Under the pieces are notes generated by a model, which was not told where the DNA came from, ran no database searches, and saw nothing but the letters and a program-made list of their open reading frames with translations. Shown here piece by piece: positions 41,070 through 49,786 of a DNA stretch of 64,000 nt (position 1 is the first letter of the stretch; each line of letters opens with the position of its first letter). Source of the stretch: DASRHT01 sp035293765 (GTDB lineage Bacteria > Chloroflexota > Ktedonobacteria > Ktedonobacterales > Ktedonobacteraceae). The stretch covers positions 186,001-250,000 of the forward strand of contig DATGMF010000053.1 in assembly GCA_035293765.1 (NCBI GenBank), given 5' to 3'. Both the position numbers and the translations under genes were made by a program.

Positions 41070-42554
41070 TTACGCGTCAGGGAGCATTGGCAGCCAGACA
41101 TGGAAGGTGCTGCCTTTGCCCAGGTCGCTCTCCGCCCAGATCATCCCGCCATGCATTTCAACAATACGCTTGCAGATTGCCAGCCCCAGTCCCAGCCCAT
41201 TCACCTCGCGGGTGAGCCGCGTATCCACACGATGGAAGCGGTCAAAGATTAACCTGAGCTGCCCGGGCGGAATGCCGATGCCGCTATCATGTACACAGAT
41301 CTCCATCATCTGCTTTGCGGCTGGCTGTAAGGCAGGTTCGCCATCCGCTGTTACAAGAGGAGGCTCGACCAGCGGGCGGATCACGATCTCGACAGCTCCG
41401 CCATCTGGTGAGTAGTTAATGGCATTTTCCAGCAGGTTGTCAAGCACCTCGCGCAGGCGTGACCGGTCAGCCTGGATGATTGGCTCGACATTTGTGGGCT
41501 GGTTGTTCTCATCTTCCACGCGGATGGAGAAGCGAAGGCGCTCTTGTGCGGTCGATGTGCGTTCCTGGTAAGCGGGCTCTGAGAGACGCTGCTCAATGGC
41601 AATGATGGCCTCGCGCGCCAGGTGCAGCAGGTTCACTGGAGTAGGGGCGATAGCAATCGAGCCGGTCTCCAGTTGAGACATCTCCAGCAGGCGATTAATC
41701 ACCACCTCCAGGCGGTCGCTGGCCTCATTGATCGCCAGTAAAAACTCGTGTCGCTCCTCGCGTGAGATGCGCCGCTCGTGGCGCAGCAAAGTGGCGGCAT
41801 AGCCTTTGACCGAAGCCAGGGGGCTGCGCAACTCATGGCTGACCGTGCCGAGCAGTTCAGCTTTGAGCAGTTCCATCTCGCGCAGCGCCTTGCGGTCCGT
41901 CATAATTTCCAGTTCATGAACGCGTTCAGCGAGTAGCGTCGTCAGAACGACCGAACCGACAGCATCCAGGACGGGAGGCAGCAGGGACTGCGCTTTTTCA
42001 ATGAACGCCCCACAATCATCTTCCCCCTTATCACCCAGCAAAAGAAGGGCGTGATACGGCATAGTTGAGAATTGGGGGGGTGTGGTAGTATCATCGGGTG
42101 ATAGAGCAGCCGGTTCAAGGGTGAGGGGGGCCGATACTGGTAATGTACACATCACCCAGCAAGGGCTTCCTGGAGACGTTTGCACTGCGGAGCCATCCAG
42201 AGAGAACGAGGGGAGCAGCAGCAAAGCCTCTTCCTCGCTCATGCCCAGCAGAGCAAAGTGGCGGAACACCTTCTTCAGCGAAAGCGTCTCGCTGGCAGAT
42301 TGTCCTGCCAGATATTGGGTGGTCAGCAGGATCGCCCCCCGATCAGCGTTGCAGAGGGCCGCGATCCGCTCCACCAGACGTGGCGCGATGGAGCCAGGCG
42401 CTTCCCGCACGGTGGCGCTAATGTTTTGCGCCAGACGCGCCAGGTCCAGCAGAGCCGCGACCACCGCCGGCGGGCAGCGATGTATCTGACCATCGTATAG
42501 CTCCATCATATTCCCTGCCATGTTGTTGGTGTGCTGAAAGTGCTGATATTCCAT
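41070..42554 (-). CDS. GAF-domain sensor histidine kinase
   Basis: About 494 residues. GAF-like sensor region (~30-215) with LVERIAALCNADRGAILLTT; a short coiled coil (VHELEIMTDRKALREMELLK); HisKA with GTVSHELRSPLASVKGY (phospho-His); and HATPase with N box LLENAINYSPDGG, G1 DSGIGIPPGQ and G2 GLGLGLAICKRIVEMHGG. Soluble; no membrane spans. The start codon is uncertain: ATG 42554 follows AAGGGG, but later ATGs exist. It forms an operon with the response regulator. The promoter region shared with the divergent kinase gene contains GTGA repeats. Confidence 0.93.
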   Translation of the reverse strand: MEYQHFQHTNNMAGNMMELYDGQIHRCPPAVVAALLDLARLAQNISATVREAPGSIAPRLVERIAALCNADRGAILLTTQYLAGQSASETLSLKKVFRHFALLGMSEEEALLLLPSFSLDGSAVQTSPGSPCWVMCTLPVSAPLTLEPAALSPDDTTTPPQFSTMPYHALLLLGDKGEDDCGAFIEKAQSLLPPVLDAVGSVVLTTLLAERVHELEIMTDRKALREMELLKAELLGTVSHELRSPLASVKGYAATLLRHERRISREERHEFLLAINEASDRLEVVINRLLEMSQLETGSIAIAPTPVNLLHLAREAIIAIEQRLSEPAYQERTSTAQERLRFSIRVEDENNQPTNVEPIIQADRSRLREVLDNLLENAINYSPDGGAVEIVIRPLVEPPLVTADGEPALQPAAKQMMEICVHDSGIGIPPGQLRLIFDRFHRVDTRLTREVNGLGLGLAICKRIVEMHGGMIWAESDLGKGSTFHVWLPMLPDA

Positions 42555-42617
42555 CTTCAACTCAAAGCCCCTTGTGTGGGTATGTATATGTGATCTATTA
42601 TAGGATAGTGATACTCA

Positions 42618-42662
42618 CAGAGAAAGCACATAACTGGCGGAGAAATCACAAACACATCACAG
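42618..42662 (-). promoter_or_regulatory. GTGA direct repeats upstream of the kinase/regulator operon (site 1)
   Basis: On the minus strand: CTGTGATGTGTTTGTGATTT, then after 20 bases GTGCTTTCTCTGTGAGTA. GTG triplets are 11 bases apart within each pair. TATAAT lies at 42602-42597 on the same strand. Confidence 0.6.
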
Positions 42663-42691
42663 TCCAGATATCCATATGGGCTGACGGGGCT

Positions 42692-42726
42692 GTAGGGGTA
42701 CACCCTTGCGGGTGCTCTATCCCTAC
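42692..42726. repeat. GTAGGGG-family repeat before the GAF-PAS kinase
   Basis: GTAGGGGTACACCCTTGCGG then GTGCTCTATCCCTAC; palindromic unit in the leader of the next gene. Confidence 0.75.
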
Positions 42727-42749
42727 AACCAGCATTCAGGAGAACATGC

Positions 42750-45014
42750 ATGACGCAGCGTCGGATCAGCAAGCCATCGTCAACAGCGGAACGGTTTGCC
42801 GCCTTAAATCGGGTAGGCACCGCGTTAATGAGCGAACTGGACGAGGCGCGCCTCTTACATATGATCGCGGAGACAGCGTGCGAGTTGACCAGCGCATCCT
42901 TTGCCGCCTTCACGCTGCGGCCGATAGACGAAGAAGGCAAGCCGTTGGTGCCGTCAGAGGGCAATCTGTTCCATCTGGCAGCCGTAGTCGGCGTAAGCAA
43001 AGAGCAGGAGAAGCTTTTCCGGCGTATGCCTCTTGGAGGCGAAGGGCTGCTTGCGCCTATCTTCCGTTATGGCGCGCCGGTGTTGGTGGACGATGCCATA
43101 GCGCATATGTACAAGCCTGGGGAAGTTGGCATTGCCAGTCATACGGAGCCGCACACGCAGGTAACCGAGCAGCGCGATTCCGCCCAGGAGCGAGCTTTTG
43201 CCTATTCGCACGGCTTCCTGCCCAAAGAAGAACTGCGTTCGATGGGGGTGCCGCGTGGGCATCCGATTATTCGCAGCTTCCTGGGCGTGCCTGTGTTAAA
43301 CCGCGAGCAGGAAGTGCGTGGAGGGCTGCTGCTGGGGCATACCAGGCCAGGATGTTTTACAGAAGAAGACAAGGCGTTGCTGATCGGGCTGGCGGGCCAG
43401 GCGTCGGTGGCGCTGGAGAATGCCCGCCTGTACCGTCTCTCACAGATGCGTGCTCAGGAGCTGAACGCCATCTTCGACAGCATTGCCGATGGCGTCACCC
43501 TGGTCAACAATCGCGGCGATATCCTGCGTGAAAACGCCGCCGCGCGTCAGTTGCGTGAGCAACTTCAAGAATCCCCTGAAGGGGAGCGCGCCATCGATGC
43601 ACTGCTGCATCAGCCGGCGCAACACGCGCTTAAAGCAGAAGAGAAGCAGAACGCGGAAGTGCAGGTGGTCGATGGGTACCAGGAGAGACGTGAGTTCATC
43701 GTCAGCGCCTCTCCGCTCCATGCCCCCAAAACGCCGTCCAGCCCGCTCAAGTTCGGCCACAGAGACGAGGTCAACGACCAGGACTCCGCCTCCAGGGCTG
43801 TTGTTGTCTGGCACGATGTCACAGAGGTCCGTCGCATGTTGAAGGAACGGCACCTGTATGCGGAAACCGAAGCTCGTCGCGCCCTGCTCCAGATGCTGCT
43901 TGACGAACTGCCCAGCAGCGTCTATCTCGTGCGTGGGCAGGATGCTCGCCTGGTGCTCGCCAATCATGCCGCGACCGCATTATGGGGCGCAGCATGGCAG
44001 GTGGGAGAAGCGATGGGCGACTTCCTCAAAAGAAGTGGCATTCGTCTGCTGAAGATCGACGGGCGCGTGCTGACGCCAGAAGAGTACATCACCTTGCGAG
44101 CGGTGCGTCATGGCGAGACGGTGCGTCACTATCAGGAGATCATCCGTTATGCCGATGGCACAACCGTGCCGGTGCTGGTCAACGCCGTTGCTCTTGATGC
44201 CAGCGAATTGAACCTGGTCCCCTCCGACGCAACAGGAGGGACTCACGCGGCGGAGCCCGCCGCGCTGCTTGTTCACCAGGATGTGACCGCGCTCAAAGAA
44301 GCTGAACGGCTCAAAGATGATTTTATCGGTATTGCCGCTCACGAACTGCGCACCCCGCTCGCTATTTTAAAAGGCTTTGCCCAGATGTTACTCGTCCAAA
44401 CCGCGCGTGGCAAGGGGGCGGATCTCGCGGACTGGCAGATGGAGGCACTGCAAAGTATCGATCAGGCAACGCTGCGCATGGTCGAACTGATCGAGGATTT
44501 GCTCGATGTCACACGTTTACAGGGAGGGCGGCTCGAACTCTATATCGAGCCGGTAGATATGGTGGCGTTGCTGCGTCGCGTCATTGCGCGTCTTCAGGTC
44601 ACAACGGAGCAACACACACTTGCCCTTCACGCCGCAATGGAACATTTCGTAGTGGAGGCCGATCCGCGCCGTATCGAGCAGGTATTGCACAATGTGCTTA
44701 ACAATGCCATAAAGTATAGCCCGCAGGGTGGTCTGATCGATATCAGCATTAGCCGCGACCCCGAGACCTCCGGCGCGCTGGTCAGCGTCAAAGATCATGG
44801 CATTGGCATTCCCGCCGAGCAGCAAGCGGGCGTCTTTGGTCGCTTTGTGCGCGCAGAGAATGCGCGTGAACTCGGCATAGGTGGCACAGGACTGGGGCTG
44901 TATCTCTGCCGTGAGCTGATCGAACGCCACGGCGGTCGCATCTGGTTCGAATCTGCTGAAAACCAGGGCACCACCTTCTTTATCGTCCTTCCCTCCATGC
45001 CCGACGAGAGGTAG
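42750..45014 (+). CDS. GAF-PAS-PAS sensor histidine kinase
   Basis: 754 residues, CAGGAG upstream. GAF domain ~12-230 with MPLGGEGLLAPIFRYGAPVL, and GHPIIRSFLGVPV followed by GLLLGHTRPGCFTEEDKALL. This is laid out like the GAF domains of DosS-type kinases. PAS ~240-370 (ELNAIFDSIADGVTLVNNRG), second PAS ~375-510, HisKA with IGIAAHELRTPLAILKGFAQ (~520), HATPase with NNAIKYSPQGG, DHGIGIP and GTGLGLYLCRELIERHGG. Soluble. Divergent from the kinase/regulator operon, so it may feed the same regulator. The stop TAG belongs to a GTAGGGGC repeat. Confidence 0.94.
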   Translation: MTQRRISKPSSTAERFAALNRVGTALMSELDEARLLHMIAETACELTSASFAAFTLRPIDEEGKPLVPSEGNLFHLAAVVGVSKEQEKLFRRMPLGGEGLLAPIFRYGAPVLVDDAIAHMYKPGEVGIASHTEPHTQVTEQRDSAQERAFAYSHGFLPKEELRSMGVPRGHPIIRSFLGVPVLNREQEVRGGLLLGHTRPGCFTEEDKALLIGLAGQASVALENARLYRLSQMRAQELNAIFDSIADGVTLVNNRGDILRENAAARQLREQLQESPEGERAIDALLHQPAQHALKAEEKQNAEVQVVDGYQERREFIVSASPLHAPKTPSSPLKFGHRDEVNDQDSASRAVVVWHDVTEVRRMLKERHLYAETEARRALLQMLLDELPSSVYLVRGQDARLVLANHAATALWGAAWQVGEAMGDFLKRSGIRLLKIDGRVLTPEEYITLRAVRHGETVRHYQEIIRYADGTTVPVLVNAVALDASELNLVPSDATGGTHAAEPAALLVHQDVTALKEAERLKDDFIGIAAHELRTPLAILKGFAQMLLVQTARGKGADLADWQMEALQSIDQATLRMVELIEDLLDVTRLQGGRLELYIEPVDMVALLRRVIARLQVTTEQHTLALHAAMEHFVVEADPRRIEQVLHNVLNNAIKYSPQGGLIDISISRDPETSGALVSVKDHGIGIPAEQQAGVFGRFVRAENARELGIGGTGLGLYLCRELIERHGGRIWFESAENQGTTFFIVLPSMPDER

Positions 45015-45041
45015 GGGCAGGTTTTGCGGTTGCCCTACCGC
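45011..45041. repeat. GTAGGGGC-family repeat at the kinase stop codon
   Basis: GTAGGGGCAGGTTTTGCGGT then TGCCCTACCGC. Its TAG is the stop of the preceding CDS. Confidence 0.8.
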
Positions 45042-45049
45042 ATCGGGCT

Positions 45050-45100
45050 GTGACGTATTCGTGATATTTCCGCATACGATTTGTGCCGCGCTTGTGATCT
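45050..45100 (+). promoter_or_regulatory. GTGA direct repeats upstream of the DoxX-like gene (site 2)
   Basis: GTGACGTATTCGTGATATTT, then GTGCCGCGCTTGTGATCT. GTG triplets start at 45050, 45061, 45083 and 45094, giving 11/22/11 spacing. The arrangement matches site 1. Confidence 0.6.
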
Positions 45101-45186
45101 GCGCCCTTTAAGCTGGTTGCTGAATGAGATGAAGCTAACGATAGCGTTGCTATCAATGATAGGAGCATCATAAAGAGGTAACAATC

Positions 45187-45810
45187 ATGCTACATCGAAC
45201 TGCGCGGTACTTATTAGCGGCAATCCAGGGCATTATTGGCTGGGAATGGTTTATGTCGGGGGGCAACAAGCTGTTCTCGGGGCAATTTCCCCAGGGGCTT
45301 GCCGATACCCTCAATAAGGGCATTGTTAATAACCCCAACGGCTGGTATGTCTCGATTTTGCAGCACGCCATTATTCCTCATAGTATCTTCTGGGGCTATT
45401 CTATCGAGTGGACAGAAATCATGATCGGGCTTGTCTTGATCGGTAGCGCCGTGCTGCTTTTGAGCGGGCCGCGCATGCCAGGGGAGCCGCAGCATCGTCT
45501 GGGCGTAATCTATTGTATTGCCACCATTGTCGCCGCCGCGATGGGAGCGTTCCAGAATATCAACTTCCACTTCTGGATGGGCGGCTGGGTCATCCCAACC
45601 TTTGACCCCAGCACCCCCTTTAACGAAGGCGTTGACCTGGATGCTTTGCTCCCGCTCTTCTTCCTGACCATCATCATGGCTAACATCGCCCTGATCCAGG
45701 ATCTCACTGGAAAGAAGCTTTTCAGGCGCAAAACTGCCACTACCCCATCGCCCGCTGTTGTAACCACGCCCGTTGCCAGCAATGATGCTCGAAACGCCGT
45801 AGGGACCTGA
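45187..45810 (+). CDS. DoxX-like membrane protein
   Basis: 207 residues, AAGAGG upstream. Four to five spans with the DoxX/DoxD layout: YLLAAIQGIIGWEWFMSGGNKLFSG, IEWTEIMIGLVLIGSAVLLL, IYCIATIVAAAMGAF and LPLFFLTIIMANIALI. The strings W-FMSGGNKL and FHFWMGGW are like small subunits of thiosulfate:quinone oxidoreductase. A role in electron transfer to quinone or in redox defence is possible but unproved. The GTGA repeat site lies ~90 bases upstream. The last codons VGT and the TGA stop come from a GTAGGGACC repeat. Confidence 0.8.
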   Translation: MLHRTARYLLAAIQGIIGWEWFMSGGNKLFSGQFPQGLADTLNKGIVNNPNGWYVSILQHAIIPHSIFWGYSIEWTEIMIGLVLIGSAVLLLSGPRMPGEPQHRLGVIYCIATIVAAAMGAFQNINFHFWMGGWVIPTFDPSTPFNEGVDLDALLPLFFLTIIMANIALIQDLTGKKLFRRKTATTPSPAVVTTPVASNDARNAVGT

Positions 45811-45912
45811 TTTATCGCGCGTCCACGTTCTCGTTCAGCCTGCCGTAGGGACCTGATTTATTTATCGCGTCCGATTGATCGCCTGTACACGTTCTCGTCC
45901 GGCTTCCCCTAC
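45799..45912. repeat. Two GTAGGGACC repeats after the DoxX-like gene
   Basis: GTAGGGACCTGATTTATCGC (45799) and GTAGGGACCTGATTTATTTA (45845), each followed by GTCC..CACGTTCTCGT. Tandem copies; they supply the stop of the preceding CDS. Confidence 0.8.
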
Positions 45913-46040
45913 GACATTAGCCGTTACCCTCTTGCCGTTCAGGCGTGTTTGGGAGAGACATTTCATCGGCGCGGCCAGCATCCACTTTGCTCTGTATAGG
46001 GATATCTGAACTAGAAAGCGTCACTGACCGTCACCAGCCG

Positions 46041-48980
46041 TCACGGCTCCTGGTTCAGCAGGCCAATGCCGCGCCAGATACGTGCCTTGTTGGTGCGGTC
46101 TGCACAGCAGCCACGGGCTTTCAATTGCGTGGTAAAGGCGTGCCGCGAGAGGGGAAAGCGTTCTTGCTGCTCTTGCACCCAGCGTTCATAGGCTCTCCAG
46201 AGATCGGCAGAGCGGCACCAGGCACGCGGGTGCAATTCGCAACAAGCATCAAGAAACGGTTGCAAGGCATCATTCCCGACAAGGGAGGGAGCGTCGCCGT
46301 GTGTGAAAACAGCTTGATCATCAGCACACGCCAGCTCTCGCTCAAGCTGTGCCAGGAGTGTGCGTGTGGCGATGGTTTTGAGATGAGCGTCTCCCAGAGC
46401 CTGGGAACGGATGGAGAGAGCACGTTCGGCCTGGGAGAGAGCTTCGTCCAGATCGCCCTGTTTCTGCCGGAGGACAGCCAGATCATGCAGCGTTTGCGCC
46501 GTTTCAGGATGATGCTGACCGAGATGCTGTTCGCAGATCAGCAAAGCGCGCTGATAGAGTGCCTCTGCCTCCTCATACCTGCCCTGCCGGGCGTAGAGGT
46601 TCGCCACTCCATTGAGGGTGATTGCCATATTGGGATGCTCCGCTCCTACCGTCTGTTCCCAAATATGTAGAGCTCGTTTATAGCAAGATTCGGCTAGCTC
46701 GTATTTCCCCTGTTGAACGGAGAGGTCTGCGAGATTGTCGAGGACAACAGCGACCTCAGGATGTTCCGGTCCTAATGCCTGTTCTCGGCTGTCTAGAACC
46801 TGTTGATATAAAGGCTCTGCCTGTTCATACTTTCCTTCTTTCGTATAGAGTCGCGCTAACCCTACACGCGGACGAGCGACCTCGGGATGCTCAGGCCCCC
46901 ATGCCTGTTCCCTGATCTGCAAGGCTCTCCTCAATAACAGTTCAGCCTGCTCGTATTTTCCCTGTTCGACGTAGAGTTCCCCTAGATCATTGAGGGCATT
47001 GGATGTTTTGGGATGCTCAGGCCCCCATGCTTGTTCGCCAATAGAGATAGCACGCACCAGGAGAGGTTCGGCTAGTTCGTATTTCCCCTGTTGAGCATAG
47101 AGAATGGCGAGATTATTGAGAGAAGTCTCAATGTTGGGATGCTCAGGCCCCCATGCTTGTTCGCCAATAGAGATAGCGCGCACCAGGAGAGGTTCGGCTA
47201 GTTCGTATTTCCCTTGCCTCCAATAAATCAGTGATAATCCATTGAGAGGATAAATCATCTCAAAATGTTCTGAACCCAGGCTCTGCTCAACAATCTGGAG
47301 AGCGCGTTTGGGAAATGGTTCAGCCTGTTCATATTTCCCCTGTTCGTAAGAGATCCGTGCTAAGCTATAAAGAAGATGGACAAGATCGGGGTGTTGTGAC
47401 CCTAGAAGTTGTTCCCTCATATGGAGGGCTTGCAGACACAATGGCTTTGCTTGCTCGTATTGGCCACGCGCAAGTAGATAGTTGGCGGTTTTCTGTACTA
47501 CCTCGGTTCGTGCCAGGTCTACAACCTGATCTGACATGGGAGCGATGACCATCATCACATGGGGCAGGAGACGCTCGCACTGGCTCCATCCACTAACCTC
47601 GAAAACGTCTTCAGGGAAGAGCATGTTGAGTGCTGCGATTATTCCTCTCTGCCACAGCATCTGTTCCTGCTCGTTCATGCTTTCATACAGAACAGCTTGC
47701 ACCAGCCGGTGCAGCGAGAGCGTCCGCTCTTCTGGTTGCCGATGCAGTAGCGAATAGGAACAGGCGACGGCAAGCAATCGGTTCCACTCCAGTTCATCGT
47801 GACAGACACCTTCTAACTCAGGCCCCAGATGCTCAGCTCCCTGGCGAAAGAGCTCTTCAGGAATGGCATCTGGCTGGAGCAGCGCGCAGACCCGCAGAAG
47901 ATCTCCCACTGCCGGGTGGCGCTCGGTGGTGGCTGCAATGGCTAAGGCAAAGGTGGTCGAGACTGACTCAGGATGATCGCGTACCCCTTCGCCCCGCTGC
48001 TGGAGCAGGACGGCTCTTCTGTTGTGGAAGAGATCAAGGTAGGCTGGCACACCGCAGCGTGTCTCCTCCAGGTAGGCTCCTGCCTGATCGAGGGCCAGGG
48101 GCAAGCCTCCCAGAGCGTTGACCAGTTCTACCGCAGCGGCATGCTGAGCGGGCATCTGCATGGCAAGCCGTTGCACCTCTTCGCAAGTCGCTGCTGGCGC
48201 TAAGACTTTGGCGCGGCGCAACAGGAATAGCACCCCTTCCTCCTGTGCCATCGGCAGCAGGTCTACGCCTTGTGCGAGCGTCCCCAACGTCTGGCTGCGC
48301 GTCGTGATGAGGATCGCTCCTGAGCGCACTGCTGGCAGAAAACGCGGCACCAGAGCCAGGTCTTCAACGTTATCGCAGATCACAAGCCACTGGCTATGGC
48401 TTGACAGCCAGCGTTGGACGGCAGCGATCACTCGTTGCTGCTCCTTGTCGTTGCGCTCGGGTAACTGAAGCACCTCGGCAATGTGTAGCAGACTGGAGAT
48501 CATCTGCTCCTCAGTTTCTGCCCCGATCCAGAAGACGGCACCATATTCCAGGGCATGCTGATAAGCATACTCCAGCGCAATCTGGGTTTTGCCAACGCCT
48601 CCCAGCCCATGCAAGGCCGATGATTGAGTGAGAGCGACGGTCTGATGGTTCCCTAGCTGGGCGTGCAGGGCGTCCAATATCTTCTCGCGTCCGGTGAAGA
48701 ACGGGTTGCGCGCAAAAGGCACAGACCAGTATGGAGAGAGCGCCGTGAGGCTGGCCTCCAGCAACTCACGGGTCTCCTGGTCGTTTAATTGTAGGGAGCG
48801 GGCGAGCTCAAGCACTATCGTTTTGCTCGCCGGGAGAAAGTCCCCTTGTTCCCAGCGACCAATGGCGTTGCGGTTCATCCCCAGCGATTGGGCAAGTTGC
48901 TGTTGTGTGAGATGCTGACGCTGGCGAAAGGTTTTGAGCAGGGAGCCAAAGGAGTCAGGCGCGATATTCGTTTGGGTCAT
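46041..48980 (-). CDS. Xre-HTH / NB-ARC STAND ATPase / TPR protein with primase-type C-terminal domain
   Basis: 979 residues starting MTQTNIAPDSFG. N-terminal Xre HTH (~8-65: RQHLTQQQLAQSLGMNRNAI). NB-ARC ATPase (~85-420): PFFTGREKILDAL, P-loop HGLGGVGKTQIALEYAY, WLVICDNVEDLALVPRFL, LITTRSQ, GLPLALDQAGAYLEE. Then nine 42-residue TPR units of kinesin-light-chain type (pattern YEQAEPLxxRALxIxEQxxG). The last ~60 residues (DLWRAYERWVQEQQERFPLS, RIWRGIGL) resemble the winged helix at the end of phage/plasmid D5-type primases. STAND proteins act as signal-triggered switches, several in phage defence; the ligand is unknown. No other defence genes are adjacent. Confidence 0.9.
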   Translation of the reverse strand: MTQTNIAPDSFGSLLKTFRQRQHLTQQQLAQSLGMNRNAIGRWEQGDFLPASKTIVLELARSLQLNDQETRELLEASLTALSPYWSVPFARNPFFTGREKILDALHAQLGNHQTVALTQSSALHGLGGVGKTQIALEYAYQHALEYGAVFWIGAETEEQMISSLLHIAEVLQLPERNDKEQQRVIAAVQRWLSSHSQWLVICDNVEDLALVPRFLPAVRSGAILITTRSQTLGTLAQGVDLLPMAQEEGVLFLLRRAKVLAPAATCEEVQRLAMQMPAQHAAAVELVNALGGLPLALDQAGAYLEETRCGVPAYLDLFHNRRAVLLQQRGEGVRDHPESVSTTFALAIAATTERHPAVGDLLRVCALLQPDAIPEELFRQGAEHLGPELEGVCHDELEWNRLLAVACSYSLLHRQPEERTLSLHRLVQAVLYESMNEQEQMLWQRGIIAALNMLFPEDVFEVSGWSQCERLLPHVMMVIAPMSDQVVDLARTEVVQKTANYLLARGQYEQAKPLCLQALHMREQLLGSQHPDLVHLLYSLARISYEQGKYEQAEPFPKRALQIVEQSLGSEHFEMIYPLNGLSLIYWRQGKYELAEPLLVRAISIGEQAWGPEHPNIETSLNNLAILYAQQGKYELAEPLLVRAISIGEQAWGPEHPKTSNALNDLGELYVEQGKYEQAELLLRRALQIREQAWGPEHPEVARPRVGLARLYTKEGKYEQAEPLYQQVLDSREQALGPEHPEVAVVLDNLADLSVQQGKYELAESCYKRALHIWEQTVGAEHPNMAITLNGVANLYARQGRYEEAEALYQRALLICEQHLGQHHPETAQTLHDLAVLRQKQGDLDEALSQAERALSIRSQALGDAHLKTIATRTLLAQLERELACADDQAVFTHGDAPSLVGNDALQPFLDACCELHPRAWCRSADLWRAYERWVQEQQERFPLSRHAFTTQLKARGCCADRTNKARIWRGIGLLNQEP

Positions 48981-49257
48981 CTTCTCACTCTTCTTTCTAA
49001 AACACGCTCTAAAACACGCTTCAACTGCACTCAAATGCTACGTTAAATGTAACATACCATCTTCTATACTGTAAACGATGGGTAACGGGCAGTAATAAAG
49101 ATCCTCTTCTGAGAAAGGAGGAAAAGAAAAAATCCAGTTCTAACGGTCCACATGACGCCGAAGCTCTCGTTATTCATCAGGAAAAAACAGCATCTCAGAC
49201 TGCATGAACCCTCTGTGGAAGCTCTCTAAGTATTTTCTCAAGAAAGGACAAAGAAGC

Positions 49258-49638
49258 ATGAAGCAAGCATTTTCTTTCCGCCTGACTCACTTGCACGAAC
49301 GGAGCATTCGTCTGACGCTAATGATGGTAGTCCTTGCGACCGTTATAATGGGCGTCATGGTTTTTGGAGCGCTGCCGTTCACTCCAACAGCACACGCCAA
49401 TGATGTCGATACACTGACGTTTGTCTCTCCTAATTCATCCCATTCCTGTTCCCCTGGGAATCAAGGACAAATAAGTGCCCCGCAATCGGCTATAAACGGC
49501 TGCGACACGCGTGTGTTCGTGTTTTCAACTGATCACGAGTCAGGTAGCTCACTCTGCATCAGCCCGAACACCTCGACGGGGACGTTCCATACGCGCTGGC
49601 TCTCTTTTAAGGTCACTAGTAATACGAGTCGATGTTAG
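49258..49638 (+). CDS. Small secreted protein, Ser/Thr/Cys-containing
   Basis: 126 residues from ATG 49258, AAAGGAC upstream; a 144-residue frame from 49204 lacks a good site. A long Sec signal: basic start with RLTHLHERSIRLTLMMVVLA, then VIMGVMVFGAL, likely cut at AHA-ND. The mature ~75 residues hold four Cys (SHSCSPG, NGCDT, SSLCIS, SRC-end), which suggests two disulfides. No family is recognised. It is divergent from the STAND gene. Confidence 0.6.
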   Translation: MKQAFSFRLTHLHERSIRLTLMMVVLATVIMGVMVFGALPFTPTAHANDVDTLTFVSPNSSHSCSPGNQGQISAPQSAINGCDTRVFVFSTDHESGSSLCISPNTSTGTFHTRWLSFKVTSNTSRC

Positions 49639-49639
49639 G

Positions 49640-49684
49640 GAGCGAACATCAGTATGGTGCTCTTCGCTCTGCTAATCTTTTTTG
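49640..49684 (+). terminator. Terminator after the small secreted protein
   Basis: GAGCGAA pairs with TTCGCTC around a 16-base loop, followed by TGCTAATCTTTTTT. Confidence 0.65.
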
Positions 49685-49700
49685 AACGTCTCTGACATAA

Positions 49701-49730
49701 AGAGCAGGTATCCTGGCGGGTACCTGCTCT
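49701..49730 (-). terminator. Hairpin downstream of the Xre regulator gene
   Basis: AGAGCAGGTA and TACCTGCTCT form a perfect 10-bp stem with a 10-base loop. Read on the minus strand it is followed by TTTAT, so it may end the 49787 gene. Confidence 0.5.
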
Positions 49731-49786
49731 CTGGGCACGAAGTAGATGATGTAGCTCCAACAGACAGGGGGTCATGCATGGCTCCC

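Noticed and set aside
43738..43800. Possible further in-frame repeat in the GAF-PAS kinase (region encoding SPLKFGHRDEVNDQDSAS)
   Set aside because: It lies in a variable linker and no second copy was found in the window.
46600..47500. Periodic 126-bp DNA repeats considered as a non-coding array
   Set aside because: They are the coding units of 42-residue TPRs in an intact frame.
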